The translations under genes were made by a program, and so were the position numbers. Positions 29,217 through 40,484 of a stretch of DNA of 64,000 nucleotides are shown in pieces. Under the pieces are notes generated by a model. That model did not search any database and was not told the DNA's origin. It saw nothing but the letters and a program-made list of their open reading frames with translations. The DNA comes from Pannonibacter sp. SL95 (GTDB lineage: Bacteria; Pseudomonadota; Alphaproteobacteria; Rhizobiales; Stappiaceae). Positions within the stretch are counted from its first letter, which is position 1, and every line of letters begins with the position of its first letter. Where the stretch lies: positions 664,501 to 728,500 of the forward strand of contig NZ_JAPPRC010000003.1 of NCBI RefSeq assembly GCF_026672425.1, in the 5' to 3' direction.

Positions 29217-30224
29217 TTAGCTCCGGAAAAGGCCGCGCTTGCCGAAGAGGGCCGCGTCGCCGCTCTCGCCGAGGTCGTGATAGGCGCTGACGCGCGCCAC
29301 CTTGCTCGCGCTGCCAAAGACGAAGGGGGTGCGCTGGTGCAGCGTCTCGGCCGACTGCGGCATCAGGTCATCGATGCCATCTGTCGCCTCGCCGCCAGCC
29401 TGGGTGACGAGAAAGGCAATCGGCGCGCATTCGTAGACAAAGCGCAGTCGCCCCTGCTCGTAGCCCTTGCGCAGGTCCGCCGGGTAGAGAAACACCCCGC
29501 CCCGGGTCAGGATGCGATGTGCCTCGGCGACGAGCGAGGCGATCCAGCGCATGTTGAAGGCCTGACCATTGGGGCTCAGCGCTCCGGTGACCATGTCATC
29601 GACAAAGGCGCGGATGGGGGCGTGCCAGTGATGATAGTTCGAGGCGTTGATCGCAAATTCATGCGTCCGCGCCGGAATGCTGAGGCCCGTTGCCGTCGGG
29701 TGGAACGTGCCCGTCTGCGGATCCAGCGTGAACTTCAGCACGCCGTCACCAAAGGTCACCACAAGACAGGTCTGCGGACCGTAGATGATGTAACCCCCGG
29801 CGACCTGATCATTGGCCGGTCGCAGGAAACTGCCGTTCGCCGTCTCTGCCACGGGATAGATCGAGAAGATCGTCCCGATCGAAACATTGACGTCGATGTT
29901 GGACGAACCGTCCAGCGGATCGATGGCCAGGGCGAGGGACCCGTCAGGGGTCAGTTCGACAGCCTCATCCTGTTCTTCCGAAGCGTAGAAGCGCACGGCG
30001 GAGCCACGCAGGGCGGCCATGAACGCTTCGTCCGCCAGAACATCCAGCATCTTCTGCTGGTCGCCGCCGGAGTTGACCCCCGAAGCTTCGCCGAGGTTAT
30101 GGCTGATGCCACCCCGGGCGATGGTGCGGGCAAGATCGGCGCCGGTGCGGCACAGGCGTTCCATCACGTCCTGCAGGGGCGCCGGCACGGGTAAGGCTGG
30201 CAGGATCATCTGCTCGGGCTGCAT
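29217..30224 (-). CDS. cbbF: Class I fructose-1,6-bisphosphatase
   Basis: 335 aa. Metal and substrate motifs: [11 protein letters not shown] near 90 (metal Glu), [27 protein letters not shown] near 110-135, and [27 protein letters not shown] near 245. It hydrolyses FBP (and often SBP) in RuBP regeneration. First gene of the operon cbbF-P-T-pgk-A-L-S-X-E-Z-Y; GGGAGGACAAG precedes its ATG. Divergent from cbbR, which is expected to activate it. Confidence 0.95.
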   Translation of the reverse strand: MQPEQMILPALPVPAPLQDVMERLCRTGADLARTIARGGISHNLGEASGVNSGGDQQKMLDVLADEAFMAALRGSAVRFYASEEQDEAVELTPDGSLALAIDPLDGSSNIDVNVSIGTIFSIYPVAETANGSFLRPANDQVAGGYIIYGPQTCLVVTFGDGVLKFTLDPQTGTFHPTATGLSIPARTHEFAINASNYHHWHAPIRAFVDDMVTGALSPNGQAFNMRWIASLVAEAHRILTRGGVFLYPADLRKGYEQGRLRFVYECAPIAFLVTQAGGEATDGIDDLMPQSAETLHQRTPFVFGSASKVARVSAYHDLGESGDAALFGKRGLFRS

Positions 30225-30322
30225 CTTGTCCTCCCAGAAAGTGCTGTCCTTGGCAGAGACCTTGCCTTGGAAAGGAATTCGTGAAAATTTGATAATTCTG
30301 ATTTCTCGTTCGGAAAAATTGA
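30225..30322. promoter_or_regulatory. cbbF/cbbR divergent control region with candidate CbbR operator
   Basis: The 98-base intergenic region is A/T-rich at the cbbR side. It contains TTTCTCGTTCGGAAA (30302-30316), an inverted repeat TTC-N7-GAA that fits the LysR T-N11-A rule, and a neighbouring GAA-N10-TTC dyad (about 30281-30296). LysR regulators bind such sites in the shared promoter of their own gene and the target. Promoter elements were not assigned with confidence. Confidence 0.45.
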
Positions 30323-31258
30323 ATGATCAGGCTGGATGCGGTGACGCTGAAGCAGTTGCGCGCCCTGGCGGCGGTGGACAGGCATGGCTCGATGGCCGCG
30401 GCCGGCGCAGCGCTGGGCCTGACGCCTCCGGCGATCCACAGTCAGCTGAAGGGGCTCGAGCAGGCCTTCGGCCTTGCCCTGCTGCAGCGCAGTTCTGACA
30501 GTGCCGGGTCTGTGCTCACCGAAGAGGGCCGGGTGCTGCTGGAGGCCCATGCGCGCATGGAAGCCGTGCTGGCGCGGGCGGCACTGGAGATCAGGGCGTT
30601 GTCGGAGGGGCTCGCCGGCCGGGTCACCCTGGGCGTCGTGTCCACGGGCAAGTATTTCGCACCCCGGCTGGTCAAGATCCTGGCAACCCTCACGCCCAAC
30701 GTCGAAGTGGTACTGCGCGTCGGCAACCGGGATCAGGTCATCCGGGACCTGGAGACCCGGTCAGTGGACCTTGCCATCATGGGGCGGCCGCCACGTCAGC
30801 CGCTTGTCGAGGCGGCCGCCATCGGTCCGCATCCGCATGGATTGATTGCCCCGCCCGATCACCCGCTGGCCGGCCGGGCCGCCCTGTCGGCCTCGGACCT
30901 CTATGACGAGACGATGATCTCGCGTGAGGAAGGTTCGGGCACGCGCATCCTGATGACACGTTACCTCGACCGCCTCGGCGACGGGCGGCCATTCCGGCTT
31001 GTCGAAATGGGATCCAACGAGACCATCAAGCAGTCGGTCATGGCCGGTCTTGGCATCGCGTTCCTTTCCCTGCACACCGTCACGGATGAACTGCACCAGG
31101 GCCGGCTGGTCACGCTCGCCGCGCCGGGGCTGCCGATCCAGCGGCACTGGTTCCTCGTGCATCCCTCGGACCAGGCCTTGCGGCCCGCGTCGAGAGCTGT
31201 CAGCGATGCTGTTCTGGCGCTGAAGGGAACCTTCCTGCCAGACGTGCCGCAGGTCTGA
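30323..31258 (+). CDS. cbbR: LysR-type regulator of the Calvin cycle operon
   Basis: 311 aa. N-terminal winged helix: [46 protein letters not shown] (1-46), then a linker helix and a two-lobed effector domain with [17 protein letters not shown] and [25 protein letters not shown]-type spacing and position divergent from cbbF identify it as CbbR, which activates cbb transcription in response to metabolites such as RuBP or NADPH. The hydrogenase-sensing gene hupT begins 81 bases downstream on the same strand with only a weak hairpin (31295-31313, no U-tract) between them, so read-through into hupTUV is possible. Confidence 0.93.
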   Translation: MIRLDAVTLKQLRALAAVDRHGSMAAAGAALGLTPPAIHSQLKGLEQAFGLALLQRSSDSAGSVLTEEGRVLLEAHARMEAVLARAALEIRALSEGLAGRVTLGVVSTGKYFAPRLVKILATLTPNVEVVLRVGNRDQVIRDLETRSVDLAIMGRPPRQPLVEAAAIGPHPHGLIAPPDHPLAGRAALSASDLYDETMISREEGSGTRILMTRYLDRLGDGRPFRLVEMGSNETIKQSVMAGLGIAFLSLHTVTDELHQGRLVTLAAPGLPIQRHWFLVHPSDQALRPASRAVSDAVLALKGTFLPDVPQV

Positions 31259-31339
31259 GACTTGGCCCACGCCGACTATTTGCCGTCGAGCCCTTGCGGC
31301 CCGCCCGGCCGCAGGTACAGTGGAAGGGGGAGGAACCTG

Positions 31340-32674
31340 ATGGCACAACACCTGAGCCTTGGCCTGTCACAGCGCCCGTCTGCCATCAACGATGAAGTCT
31401 GGATGGAGGTGCTGTCGGCCGTCGACCGCACCTATGCTGATCTCGTCGATTACCAGGAGCGCCTTGAGCGGCAGAATGCCGAACTGGAAACCATGCGCCG
31501 GTTTCTGGCCTCTGTGCTTGCCTCGGTGTCTGACGTCCTGATCGTTCTGGATCGCAACGGCATCATCGAGGAAACCTCCGCTTCGCTTCTCACCCATGTC
31601 GGCGCCGGTCAGGCCTCAATGGCCGGGCTTCCCGTCGCCGGACTTTTTTCCGAACCCTGCCGGCCGGGCGTTGCCGACGCCATGGCGCGCGTGATGCAGA
31701 CACGGACGGCTGAGACCATCGAGGCTGAACTCGTTGGACATGCCGGCAACGTGCCGCTCGAGCTCAGCCTGTCGCCGCGTCTTGATGAACGGGCAAGGCT
31801 GGCCGGACTGGTGCTCGCCGGACGCTCGGTTGGCGAGTTGCGCCAGGCCTATTCCGCGCTGGCCCGCAGCCATGATGAGCTGAAGGCGGCGCAGGCGCAT
31901 CTGGTGAGAAATGAAAAGCTGGCCTCGCTCGGCCGTCTGCTCGCCGGTGTCGCGCATGAGCTGAACAACCCGATCAGCTTCGTCTATGCCAACGCGCATG
32001 CGCTGGAGCGCTATGCCGGCAAGTTCGAGACCTACTTCCGCCGTGTCCAGGAAGGCGCCCTGCGGGAAGAACTCGTCGCCCTGCGCGAGGAGCTGAAACT
32101 TGACCGCGAGGTCCGCAACCTGCGCGAGGCGGTCCATGGCGCCCGCGAAGGGGCCGAGCGGGTCCGCGACATCGTCGAGGATCTCAGGCGTCTGTCGGCA
32201 GACGGGGCGGGCGAGATGGTCGCGTTCGATCTGGCGGAAGTGACGCAAGTTGCCGCCAGTTGGGTCCAGCGCGGCACGCGCGAGCCGGTCGAGGTCGTCT
32301 TTACCGGCCTGCCCAGACTGATGGTCATCGGCCGGTCCGGGCATATCCAGCAGGTGGTGATGAACCTCGTCCAGAACGCTGTCGATGCCCTTGAGGGGCG
32401 CAGCGATGCCCGGATCGAGATTGGCCTGTCGCAGGAAGACGGGCGCGCGGTCCTCAGCGTGCGTGACAATGGACCAGGCGTTCCGCCTGCCGCGCAGCAC
32501 CAGATCTTTGACCCGTTCTTCACCACCAAGCCGGTCGGGCGCGGCACCGGGCTTGGCCTGTCGATCAGCCACAAGATCGCCGAGGAACATGGCGGCCGCC
32601 TGCGGCTCGGTCCGCAGGCGGAGGGCGCCTGTTTCCAGCTTGACCTGACACTTGCCGAAGGATCTGGCGCATGA
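31340..32674 (+). CDS. hupT: Histidine kinase HupT of the H2-sensing system
   Basis: 444 aa from ATG 31340 (GGGGGAGGAACCTG upstream); earlier in-frame ATG 31262 lacks homology. No membrane span. Order: N-terminal coiled coil, a PAS-like segment (about 55-165; LIVLDRNGIIEETSASLLTHVGAG), HisKA with phosphoacceptor H206 in GVAHELNNPISF, and HATPase with N-box QQVVMNLVQNAVDAL, G1 DNGPGVP and G2 GTGLGLSISHKIAEEHGG. In R. capsulatus HupT autophosphorylates and phosphorylates HupR without H2, and complex formation with HupUV in H2 stops this. Its stop overlaps hupU (ATGA), which makes translation coupled. Confidence 0.92.
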   Translation: MAQHLSLGLSQRPSAINDEVWMEVLSAVDRTYADLVDYQERLERQNAELETMRRFLASVLASVSDVLIVLDRNGIIEETSASLLTHVGAGQASMAGLPVAGLFSEPCRPGVADAMARVMQTRTAETIEAELVGHAGNVPLELSLSPRLDERARLAGLVLAGRSVGELRQAYSALARSHDELKAAQAHLVRNEKLASLGRLLAGVAHELNNPISFVYANAHALERYAGKFETYFRRVQEGALREELVALREELKLDREVRNLREAVHGAREGAERVRDIVEDLRRLSADGAGEMVAFDLAEVTQVAASWVQRGTREPVEVVFTGLPRLMVIGRSGHIQQVVMNLVQNAVDALEGRSDARIEIGLSQEDGRAVLSVRDNGPGVPPAAQHQIFDPFFTTKPVGRGTGLGLSISHKIAEEHGGRLRLGPQAEGACFQLDLTLAEGSGA

Positions 32675-33663
32675 ACCTGCTCTGGCTTCAGAGTTCCGGC
32701 TGCGGCGGCTGCACCATGTCGCTGCTCTGCGCGGAAAGCCCGCATGTGTTTGACCTCTTCGCCGATGCCGGCCTCAACGTGCTCTGGCATCCGGCGCTCA
32801 GCCTGGAAACCGGCGGTGATGTGCGGCGGATCCTTGCGGATATTCTCGCCGGCCGCACCACGCTCGACATCCTGTGCGTCGAGGGGGCCATCGCGCGCGG
32901 GCCAAAGGGCACCGGACGCTTCCAGATGCTGTCCGGCACCGGGGTCTCGATGCTGGACTGGGTCCGGCAGCTGGCGCCGCTCGCCGGTCACGTCGTGGCT
33001 GTGGGCACTTGCGCGGCCTATGGCGGTGTGACATCGGCCGGCGGCAATCCTTCGGACGCGACCGGCCTTCAGTATGAGGGCGCCCACGCCGGTGGCATCC
33101 TTCCGCCCGAGTTTCGCGGCCGCGCGGGCCTGCCCGTGATCAACATCGCTGGCTGCCCCACCCATCCCGACTGGGTGACCGAGACGCTGCTGCTGCTCAA
33201 GGCCGGGCTGTTCACGTCTACCGACATGGATGCACTCGGACGCCCGCGGTTCTATGCCGACCACCTCGTGCATCACGGCTGCCCGAAGAACGAGTTCTAC
33301 GAGTACAAGGCGAGCGCACGGGAGCTGTCCGAAATCGGCTGCATGATGGAGCATCTCGGCTGCGTTGGCACGCAGGCCGTGGGGGACTGCAACATCCGGC
33401 CCTGGAACGGGGAGGGATCCTGCACACGCGGCGGCTATCCCTGCATTGCCTGCACCGCGCCGGAGTTCGAGGAGCCGCGCCATCCCTTCACCGAAACGCC
33501 GAAGATCGCCGGCATTCCCGTCGGCCTGCCCTCCGACATGCCGAAGGCCTGGTTCATGGCACTGGCCTCCCTCTCGAAGGCGGCGACGCCGGAGCGGATC
33601 GCGCGCAACGCCACCGCCGACCGCGTTCTCGTCCCGCCAACCATTCGCAAGCCGCGCCGATGA
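32671..33663 (+). CDS. hupU: Regulatory (H2-sensing) [NiFe] hydrogenase, small subunit
   Basis: 330 aa. It begins directly with MNLLWLQSSGCGGCTMSLL (C11, C14 of the proximal cluster), without Tat signal or C-terminal anchor, as expected for cytoplasmic sensor hydrogenases (HupU/HoxB). Further Fe-S ligands: GTCAAYGGV, INIAGCPTHPDW, CPKNEFYEYKASA, CNIRPWNGEGSCTRGGYPCIACTAP. Unlike HupS it has the normal CGGC without an extra Cys. It forms with HupV the sensor that signals H2 to HupT. Start overlaps the hupT stop; stop overlaps hupV by four bases. Confidence 0.94.
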   Translation: MNLLWLQSSGCGGCTMSLLCAESPHVFDLFADAGLNVLWHPALSLETGGDVRRILADILAGRTTLDILCVEGAIARGPKGTGRFQMLSGTGVSMLDWVRQLAPLAGHVVAVGTCAAYGGVTSAGGNPSDATGLQYEGAHAGGILPPEFRGRAGLPVINIAGCPTHPDWVTETLLLLKAGLFTSTDMDALGRPRFYADHLVHHGCPKNEFYEYKASARELSEIGCMMEHLGCVGTQAVGDCNIRPWNGEGSCTRGGYPCIACTAPEFEEPRHPFTETPKIAGIPVGLPSDMPKAWFMALASLSKAATPERIARNATADRVLVPPTIRKPRR

Positions 33664-35090
33664 CTGAGGGACGGCTGGTGCTTGGCCCGTTCAACCGGGT
33701 CGAGGGGGATCTTGAAGTGCATCTGGATGTGGCGGACGGTGTCGTTGCGGCGGCCCGGGTCAACGCGCCGCTCTATCGTGGGTTTGAGCGCATGCTGGAG
33801 GGCAAGGACCCGCGCGACGCGCTCACCATCACGCCGCGCATCTGCGGCATCTGCTCCATCAGCCAGTCCGCTGCCGCCGCCCGCGCCCTTGGAGCTGCCA
33901 TGGGCTTGACCCCGCCACCGGCAGGCGAGGCAGTGATGCAGCTGATCCATGCGGTCGAGAACGTCGCCGACCACATGACGCACTTCAACCTGTTCTTCAT
34001 GCCGGACTTCACCCGTCCCATCTATGCGGACCGCTTCTGGCATGGTCAGGCGCTGGACCGCTTCACGGCAATGCAGGGCAGTGCGCAGCGGGCAGCGGTC
34101 GCCGCTCGCGCGGAACTTCTGCACATCCTCGGGCTGCTCGCCGGCAAGTGGCCGCATACGCTGGCGCTCCAGCCGGGCGGCGTGACCAAGGCACCCGGCG
34201 CAAGGGACAAGGTCCGGCTGTCGACGCATCTGCGCGCCTTTCGCCGCTATCTGGAAGAGGTTCTCTTCGGCGCTCCGGTGGAGGATTTCGCGGCACTCGC
34301 CAGCACGGACGGGCTCAAGGACTGGTCACGCGGCGATGCTGGTCTGTTCCTGCGCATTGCCCTCGACACAGATCTTGAAAATCTTGGGAGGGGCGCGGGG
34401 CGGTATCTCAGCTTCGGTGCCTATCCGCTGGCAGGCGGTCACGCCTTCAGGGCCGGGGTCTGGGACAACGGGCCGCAGACACTCGAGACGTCGGCAATCG
34501 CCGAGGATCTCAGCCACGCCTGGATGCTTGGTGCCACCGCCCATCCCTTGCGCGGCATGACCTTGCCGGACGAGGACATGCGTGACAGCGCTTATTCCTG
34601 GTGCAAGGCCCCGCGCCTTGATGGCCGTCCGATGGAAACCGGTGCGCTGGCGCGGCAGGTCATCGACGGACATCCGCTTGCGGTCGATCTGGCCATCCGG
34701 GGCGGCGGCGTGCTGGCCCGTGTGACGGCACGCCTGCTGGAAATTGCCCGCACCCAGATCCTGATGGAAGACATCGTGCGCGATCTCGATCCGGCTGCAC
34801 GGTTCATGGAGGCCGGTTCCCTGCCGGATCAGGGCGTTGGTGCCGGGCTGGTCGAGGCCGCGCGCGGCGCGCTGGGCCATTGGCTGCGCATCGAACAGGG
34901 CCGCATCGCCAGCTATCAGATCATCGCGCCCACCACCTGGAACTTCAGCCCGCGCGACAGTCTCGGCATTCCCGGGCCGCTGGAGGCCGCGCTCGCCGGA
35001 ACGCCCCTGCGGCCAGGCGAGGAAACCCCGGTGGCGGTGCAGCATGTGGTGCGGTCCTTTGACCCTTGCATGGTGTGCACGGTGCATTGA
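33660..35090 (+). CDS. hupV: Regulatory (H2-sensing) [NiFe] hydrogenase, large subunit
   Basis: 476 aa. Ni ligands are in RICGICSISQS (C62, C65) and DPCMVCTVH at the very end (C470, C473). The protein stops at the His of the motif, with no C-terminal extension for an endopeptidase, which is characteristic of regulatory hydrogenases. SISQS following the first motif is also the sensor signature. It binds H2 at low turnover and is oxygen-insensitive in characterised relatives. Stop is followed 39 bases later by hypF. Confidence 0.95.
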   Translation: MTEGRLVLGPFNRVEGDLEVHLDVADGVVAAARVNAPLYRGFERMLEGKDPRDALTITPRICGICSISQSAAAARALGAAMGLTPPPAGEAVMQLIHAVENVADHMTHFNLFFMPDFTRPIYADRFWHGQALDRFTAMQGSAQRAAVAARAELLHILGLLAGKWPHTLALQPGGVTKAPGARDKVRLSTHLRAFRRYLEEVLFGAPVEDFAALASTDGLKDWSRGDAGLFLRIALDTDLENLGRGAGRYLSFGAYPLAGGHAFRAGVWDNGPQTLETSAIAEDLSHAWMLGATAHPLRGMTLPDEDMRDSAYSWCKAPRLDGRPMETGALARQVIDGHPLAVDLAIRGGGVLARVTARLLEIARTQILMEDIVRDLDPAARFMEAGSLPDQGVGAGLVEAARGALGHWLRIEQGRIASYQIIAPTTWNFSPRDSLGIPGPLEAALAGTPLRPGEETPVAVQHVVRSFDPCMVCTVH

Positions 35091-35129
35091 GCACGGCGCG
35101 GGCGGGTCTTGGGGAGGCAGGGAGCCGGC

Positions 35130-37391
35130 ATGACTGAGGGCAGGATCATCCGCGTGCGAGGCCAGGTCCAGGGGGTGGGGTTCCGCCCCTTCGTCTGGAC
35201 GCTCGCCCGCCGCCTTGGCCTCAGGGGCCGGGTGCTGAATGATCCGGAAGGCGTGCTGATTCATGCCGCCGGCGCTCACCTTGATGCCTTCGAGGCCGCT
35301 CTGGCGGCAGAGGCACCGCCGCTTGCTCGCGTCGACGCTGTCGAAAGCCAGTCGGCAGCGTTCGACCAGCTTCCGCCGGATTTCATCATCGCCGCCTCTG
35401 CCGGCACAGGCTCGCAAACCCGCGTCACGCCAGACGCTGCCACCTGCGAAGCCTGCCGCATCGAGATATCGACACCCGGCCGCCGCCAGGGCTACGCCTT
35501 CACCAACTGCACCCATTGCGGCCCGCGTTACTCGATCCTGCGCGCGCTGCCCTATGACCGGGCGCGCACCGCCATGTCCGGCTTCCCCATGTGTCCCGAT
35601 TGCCGCAAGGAGTACGAGGATCCGGCGGACCGGCGCTTCCATGCCCAGCCCATTGCCTGCCCGGCCTGCGGTCCGCGTCTCTGGTATGAGGAAGACGCCT
35701 GCTGCATCGAAGGCGATCCGGTTGCCCTTGCCGCCGCTCGGCTCAAGCAAGGCGCGATTGTCGCGGTGAAGGGCATCGGCGGCTTTCACCTTGCCTGTGA
35801 CGCTGCAAATCCCGCGGCGCTGGCGCTCTTGCGTCAGCGCAAGAAGCGTCCGGCCAAGCCTTTTGCGCTGATGGCGCGCGAGGCGGATCTGGCGGACCTG
35901 ATCGAGCTGACACCGGCCGTCCTTGAGCGTCTGCGCGATCCGGCGGCACCGGTGGTCCTTGCCCGCAGTCTTGGCCGCTTGCCGGAGGATGTGGCGCCGG
36001 GCATGTGCAGCCTTGGCGTCATGCTGCCCTACACGCCGCTGCATCATCTCCTGCTGGCGGCCTTCGGCGGGGCGCTGGTGATGACGTCGGGCAATCTCTC
36101 CGGCGAGCCGCAGGTCATCGGCAATGCGGAGGCGAGGGCAAAACTGTCCGGCTTTGCCGACGGCTTCCTGCTGCACGACCGCGAGATCCTGCGCCGTCTG
36201 GATGATGGCGTCGAGCGGGCCGAACCGCCAATGATGCTGCGCCGTGCCCGCGGCCGCGTGCCAGGCACCCTGCCATTGCCGGCGGGCTTTGATCCGGCCG
36301 CACAGGTGCTGGCGCTGGGCGGGCAGATGAAGGCGGCGGTCTGCCTCGTCAAGAACGGCCAGGCTCTGCTCTCGCAGCATCTCGGCGATCTCGACGATGC
36401 CCTGACGCTGGAGGAATTCGACAAGGCGATTACCGACTGCACCGCCCTGTTTGATCATCATCCGGCAAGGATCGCCGTGGACCTTCACCCGCAGTACCGC
36501 TCCACCGAGGCGGGCGAGGCCTTGGCCCGTGCCGCAAGCCTTCCGGTCACATGCGTCGCGCATCATCATGCCCATGTCGCGGCCTGCCTTGGCGACAATC
36601 TCTGGCCGCGCGAGGGCGGGGCCGTCGCTGGCATCGTGCTGGATGGCACGGGTCTGGGGCCCGATGGCACGCTGTGGGGCGGAGAACTGCTGCTGGCCGA
36701 CTACGTGTCTGCCGAGCGGATTGCCCATCTGGCGCCGGCACCGCTGCCGGGCGGTGACAGGGCGGCACAGGAGCCCTGGCGCAACCTGCTTGTCCGGCTC
36801 GATGCGGCCGGGCTGGATCCGGCGCAGCTGGATGCCATCTGCCACGACAAGTTCGCCGGCAAGCCTGTGGCGGCCCTGCGCGCGGCCATCCGCGCCGGGG
36901 TCAACGCGCCCTTGTCCTCATCGGCTGGCCGGCTGTTCGATGCGGTCTCTGCCCTGCTTGGTCTTTGCGTTGATCGCCAGACCTACGAGGGCGAGGCAGC
37001 GATGCGTCTCGAGGCGATTGCCGAGATGGCCTCTGGCTATACACCTTCCGCCGTCTCCAGTTCTGGCGCGATCGATCCGTCGCCGCTGTTCCGCGCAATG
37101 CTGGCCGACCTGGACGACGGTATCGCTGCGCCCGTTATCGCCGGCCGGTTCCACAGCTGGCTGGCGGAGAGTTTCTGCGTCCCCGCTGCTGTCCTCGTCC
37201 GGGACGGCCGGGCGGGGGCTGTGGCCCTGTCAGGCGGCTGCTTCCAGAACGCGCATCTGCTCAAGGCCTGCCTTGCCGCCCTGAAGGGCGTGCCGGTTCT
37301 GGTGCATCGCCAGGTTCCGGCCAATGATGGCGGCCTTGCCCTGGGTCAGGCCCTGATTTGCCTGGCGCGCGCCGCGGCGGAAAGCCGCTGA
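35130..37391 (+). CDS. hypF: Carbamoyltransferase HypF (hydrogenase maturation)
   Basis: 753 aa, full length. Order: acylphosphatase domain (about 5-90; RVRGQVQGVGFRPFVW), two zinc-finger motifs (about 105-185; CEAC-X18-CTHC and CPDC-X18-CPAC), a YrdC-like domain (about 200-385; VAVKGIGGFHLACDA and KKRPAKPFALM), and a Kae1-like domain (about 400-750; HHHAHVAACLGDN and GIVLDGTGLGPDGTLWGGE). It uses carbamoyl phosphate and ATP to carbamoylate the HypE C-terminal Cys, making CN ligands for the Ni-Fe site. ATG 35130 is chosen since GGGGAGG precedes it; an earlier ATG (35109) lacks a good RBS. It lies between the sensor genes and hupSL, as in R. capsulatus. Confidence 0.95.
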   Translation: MTEGRIIRVRGQVQGVGFRPFVWTLARRLGLRGRVLNDPEGVLIHAAGAHLDAFEAALAAEAPPLARVDAVESQSAAFDQLPPDFIIAASAGTGSQTRVTPDAATCEACRIEISTPGRRQGYAFTNCTHCGPRYSILRALPYDRARTAMSGFPMCPDCRKEYEDPADRRFHAQPIACPACGPRLWYEEDACCIEGDPVALAAARLKQGAIVAVKGIGGFHLACDAANPAALALLRQRKKRPAKPFALMAREADLADLIELTPAVLERLRDPAAPVVLARSLGRLPEDVAPGMCSLGVMLPYTPLHHLLLAAFGGALVMTSGNLSGEPQVIGNAEARAKLSGFADGFLLHDREILRRLDDGVERAEPPMMLRRARGRVPGTLPLPAGFDPAAQVLALGGQMKAAVCLVKNGQALLSQHLGDLDDALTLEEFDKAITDCTALFDHHPARIAVDLHPQYRSTEAGEALARAASLPVTCVAHHHAHVAACLGDNLWPREGGAVAGIVLDGTGLGPDGTLWGGELLLADYVSAERIAHLAPAPLPGGDRAAQEPWRNLLVRLDAAGLDPAQLDAICHDKFAGKPVAALRAAIRAGVNAPLSSSAGRLFDAVSALLGLCVDRQTYEGEAAMRLEAIAEMASGYTPSAVSSSGAIDPSPLFRAMLADLDDGIAAPVIAGRFHSWLAESFCVPAAVLVRDGRAGAVALSGGCFQNAHLLKACLAALKGVPVLVHRQVPANDGGLALGQALICLARAAAESR

Positions 37392-37592
37392 CCGGCGGGC
37401 GGACCGGACTGGACATCTGCTTGGCAGCGCAATCTGCTCCTGAGGCCGAAAAACCATCTCATCATATTGATAAAAAACATGAAAAGAAGAATGTGACGGC
37501 ATCTGTAATTCCGCGTGCCTGACCTCGTCCGAGGCGCATAGTTCTTCCCGGTACAGTCGAAACCCAGTTTTGATGGACCGAGGGAGGAACTC
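37392..37592 (+). promoter_or_regulatory. hupS upstream control region
   Basis: 201 bases without a gene. Seen: TTGGCAGCGCAA at 37421-37432, a TTG-N6-CAA dyad close to the TTG-N5-CAA HupR site reported in R. capsulatus but with one extra spacer base; an A/T-rich tract (about 37450-37492) with ATATTGATAAAA that could bend or bind IHF; and the RBS GGGAGGAAC at 37583-37590. I did not find a sigma-54 -24/-12 box of correct spacing. This is where HupR and IHF should act. Confidence 0.4.
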
Positions 37593-38678
37593 TTGTCTCA
37601 GATCGAAACCTTTTACGAGGTGATGCGGCGCCAGGGCATCACCCGGCGCAGCTTCATGAAGTATTGCAGCCTGACAGCCGCCGCGCTCGGCCTTGGCCCG
37701 TCGTTCGTGCCCAAGATCGCCCATGCGATGGAAACCAAACCGCGCACGCCGGTGATCTGGATCCATGGGCTTGAATGCACCTGCTGTTCGGAAAGCTTCA
37801 TCCGCTCGGCCCATCCTCTGGCCAAGGATGTCGTCTTGTCGATGATCAGTCTCGACTATGACGACACGCTGATGGCAGCGGCTGGCCATGCGGCCGAAGC
37901 GGCGCTGCAGGACACGATCGAGAAGTACAAGGGCAACTACATCCTCGCCGTTGAGGGCAATCCGCCGCTGAACGAGGACGGGATGTATTGCATCATCGGC
38001 GGCAAGCCCTTCGTGGAGCAGCTGCGCCATGCGGCCGAGCATGCCAAGGCGATCATCTCCTGGGGGGCTTGCGCGTCCTACGGCTGCGTCCAGGCCGCCG
38101 CGCCGAACCCGACGCGGGCCACGCCGGTGCACAAGGTCATCCTCGACAAGCCGATCATCAAGGTTCCGGGCTGCCCGCCCATTGCCGAGGTGATGACCGG
38201 TGTCATCACCTACATGCTTACCTTCGACCGGATGCCGACGCTCGACCGTCAGGGCCGGCCGGCGATGTTCTACTCCCAGCGCATCCACGACAAATGCTAC
38301 CGGCGGCCGCATTTCGACGCCGGCCAGTTCGTCGAGACCTGGGACGACGAGGGCGCCCGCAAGGGCTTCTGCCTCTACAAGATGGGCTGCAAGGGACCGA
38401 CCACCTACAACGCCTGCTCGACCGTGCGCTGGAACGAGGGCGTCTCGTTCCCCATCCAGTCCGGACATGGCTGCATCGGCTGCTCGGAAGACGGCTTCTG
38501 GGACCAGGGCAGCTTCTATGACCGGCTGACCAACATCAAGCAGTTCGGCGTTGAAGCCAACGCGGATCAGGTCGGCATGGCCGCGGCCGGCGTCGTCGGC
38601 GGCGCCGTGGCGGTCCATGCCGCCGTATCGGCGCTCAAGCGCGCCCAGAAGAAGACCCAGGACAAGGTGGAGGGCTGA
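37593..38678 (+). CDS. hupS: Uptake [NiFe] hydrogenase small subunit (oxygen-tolerant group 1 type)
   Basis: 361 aa from a TTG start (GGGAGGAAC nine bases upstream; no in-frame ATG fits). A Tat signal with TRRSFMK (18-23) is followed by an AHA cleavage site near 45, so the mature protein starts METKPRTPV. The [10 protein letters not shown] motif has C62, C64 and C65, and [11 protein letters not shown] has C160 and C165; with C194 these are six cysteines, the pattern of the oxygen-tolerant 4Fe-3S proximal cluster (mature 17, 19, 20, 115, 120, 149, as in Ralstonia HoxK). A C-terminal hydrophobic segment (about 325-350) anchors it to the periplasmic face. It passes electrons to HupC. Structural operon hupS-L-E-C begins here. 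Confidence 0.95.
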   Translation: MSQIETFYEVMRRQGITRRSFMKYCSLTAAALGLGPSFVPKIAHAMETKPRTPVIWIHGLECTCCSESFIRSAHPLAKDVVLSMISLDYDDTLMAAAGHAAEAALQDTIEKYKGNYILAVEGNPPLNEDGMYCIIGGKPFVEQLRHAAEHAKAIISWGACASYGCVQAAAPNPTRATPVHKVILDKPIIKVPGCPPIAEVMTGVITYMLTFDRMPTLDRQGRPAMFYSQRIHDKCYRRPHFDAGQFVETWDDEGARKGFCLYKMGCKGPTTYNACSTVRWNEGVSFPIQSGHGCIGCSEDGFWDQGSFYDRLTNIKQFGVEANADQVGMAAAGVVGGAVAVHAAVSALKRAQKKTQDKVEG

Positions 38679-38681
38679 TCC

Positions 38682-40472
<1,791 letters not shown>

Positions 40473-40484
40473 GGGAGGAAACCC

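Noticed and set aside
31262-31339. Upstream ATG giving a longer HupT
   Set aside because: The added 26 residues lack homology and an RBS; GGGGGAGGAACC fits the ATG at 31340.
34326-36845. 839-codon minus-strand frame across hupV and hypF
   Set aside because: Both plus-strand genes are strongly conserved; the antisense reading has no domain and no RBS.
37418-37440. Possible sigma-54 promoter TTGGCAG...CTGCT before hupS
   Set aside because: The GG and GC doublets are separated by 11 rather than 10 bases, and HupR lacks the GAFTGA loop needed for sigma-54; not reported as a promoter.
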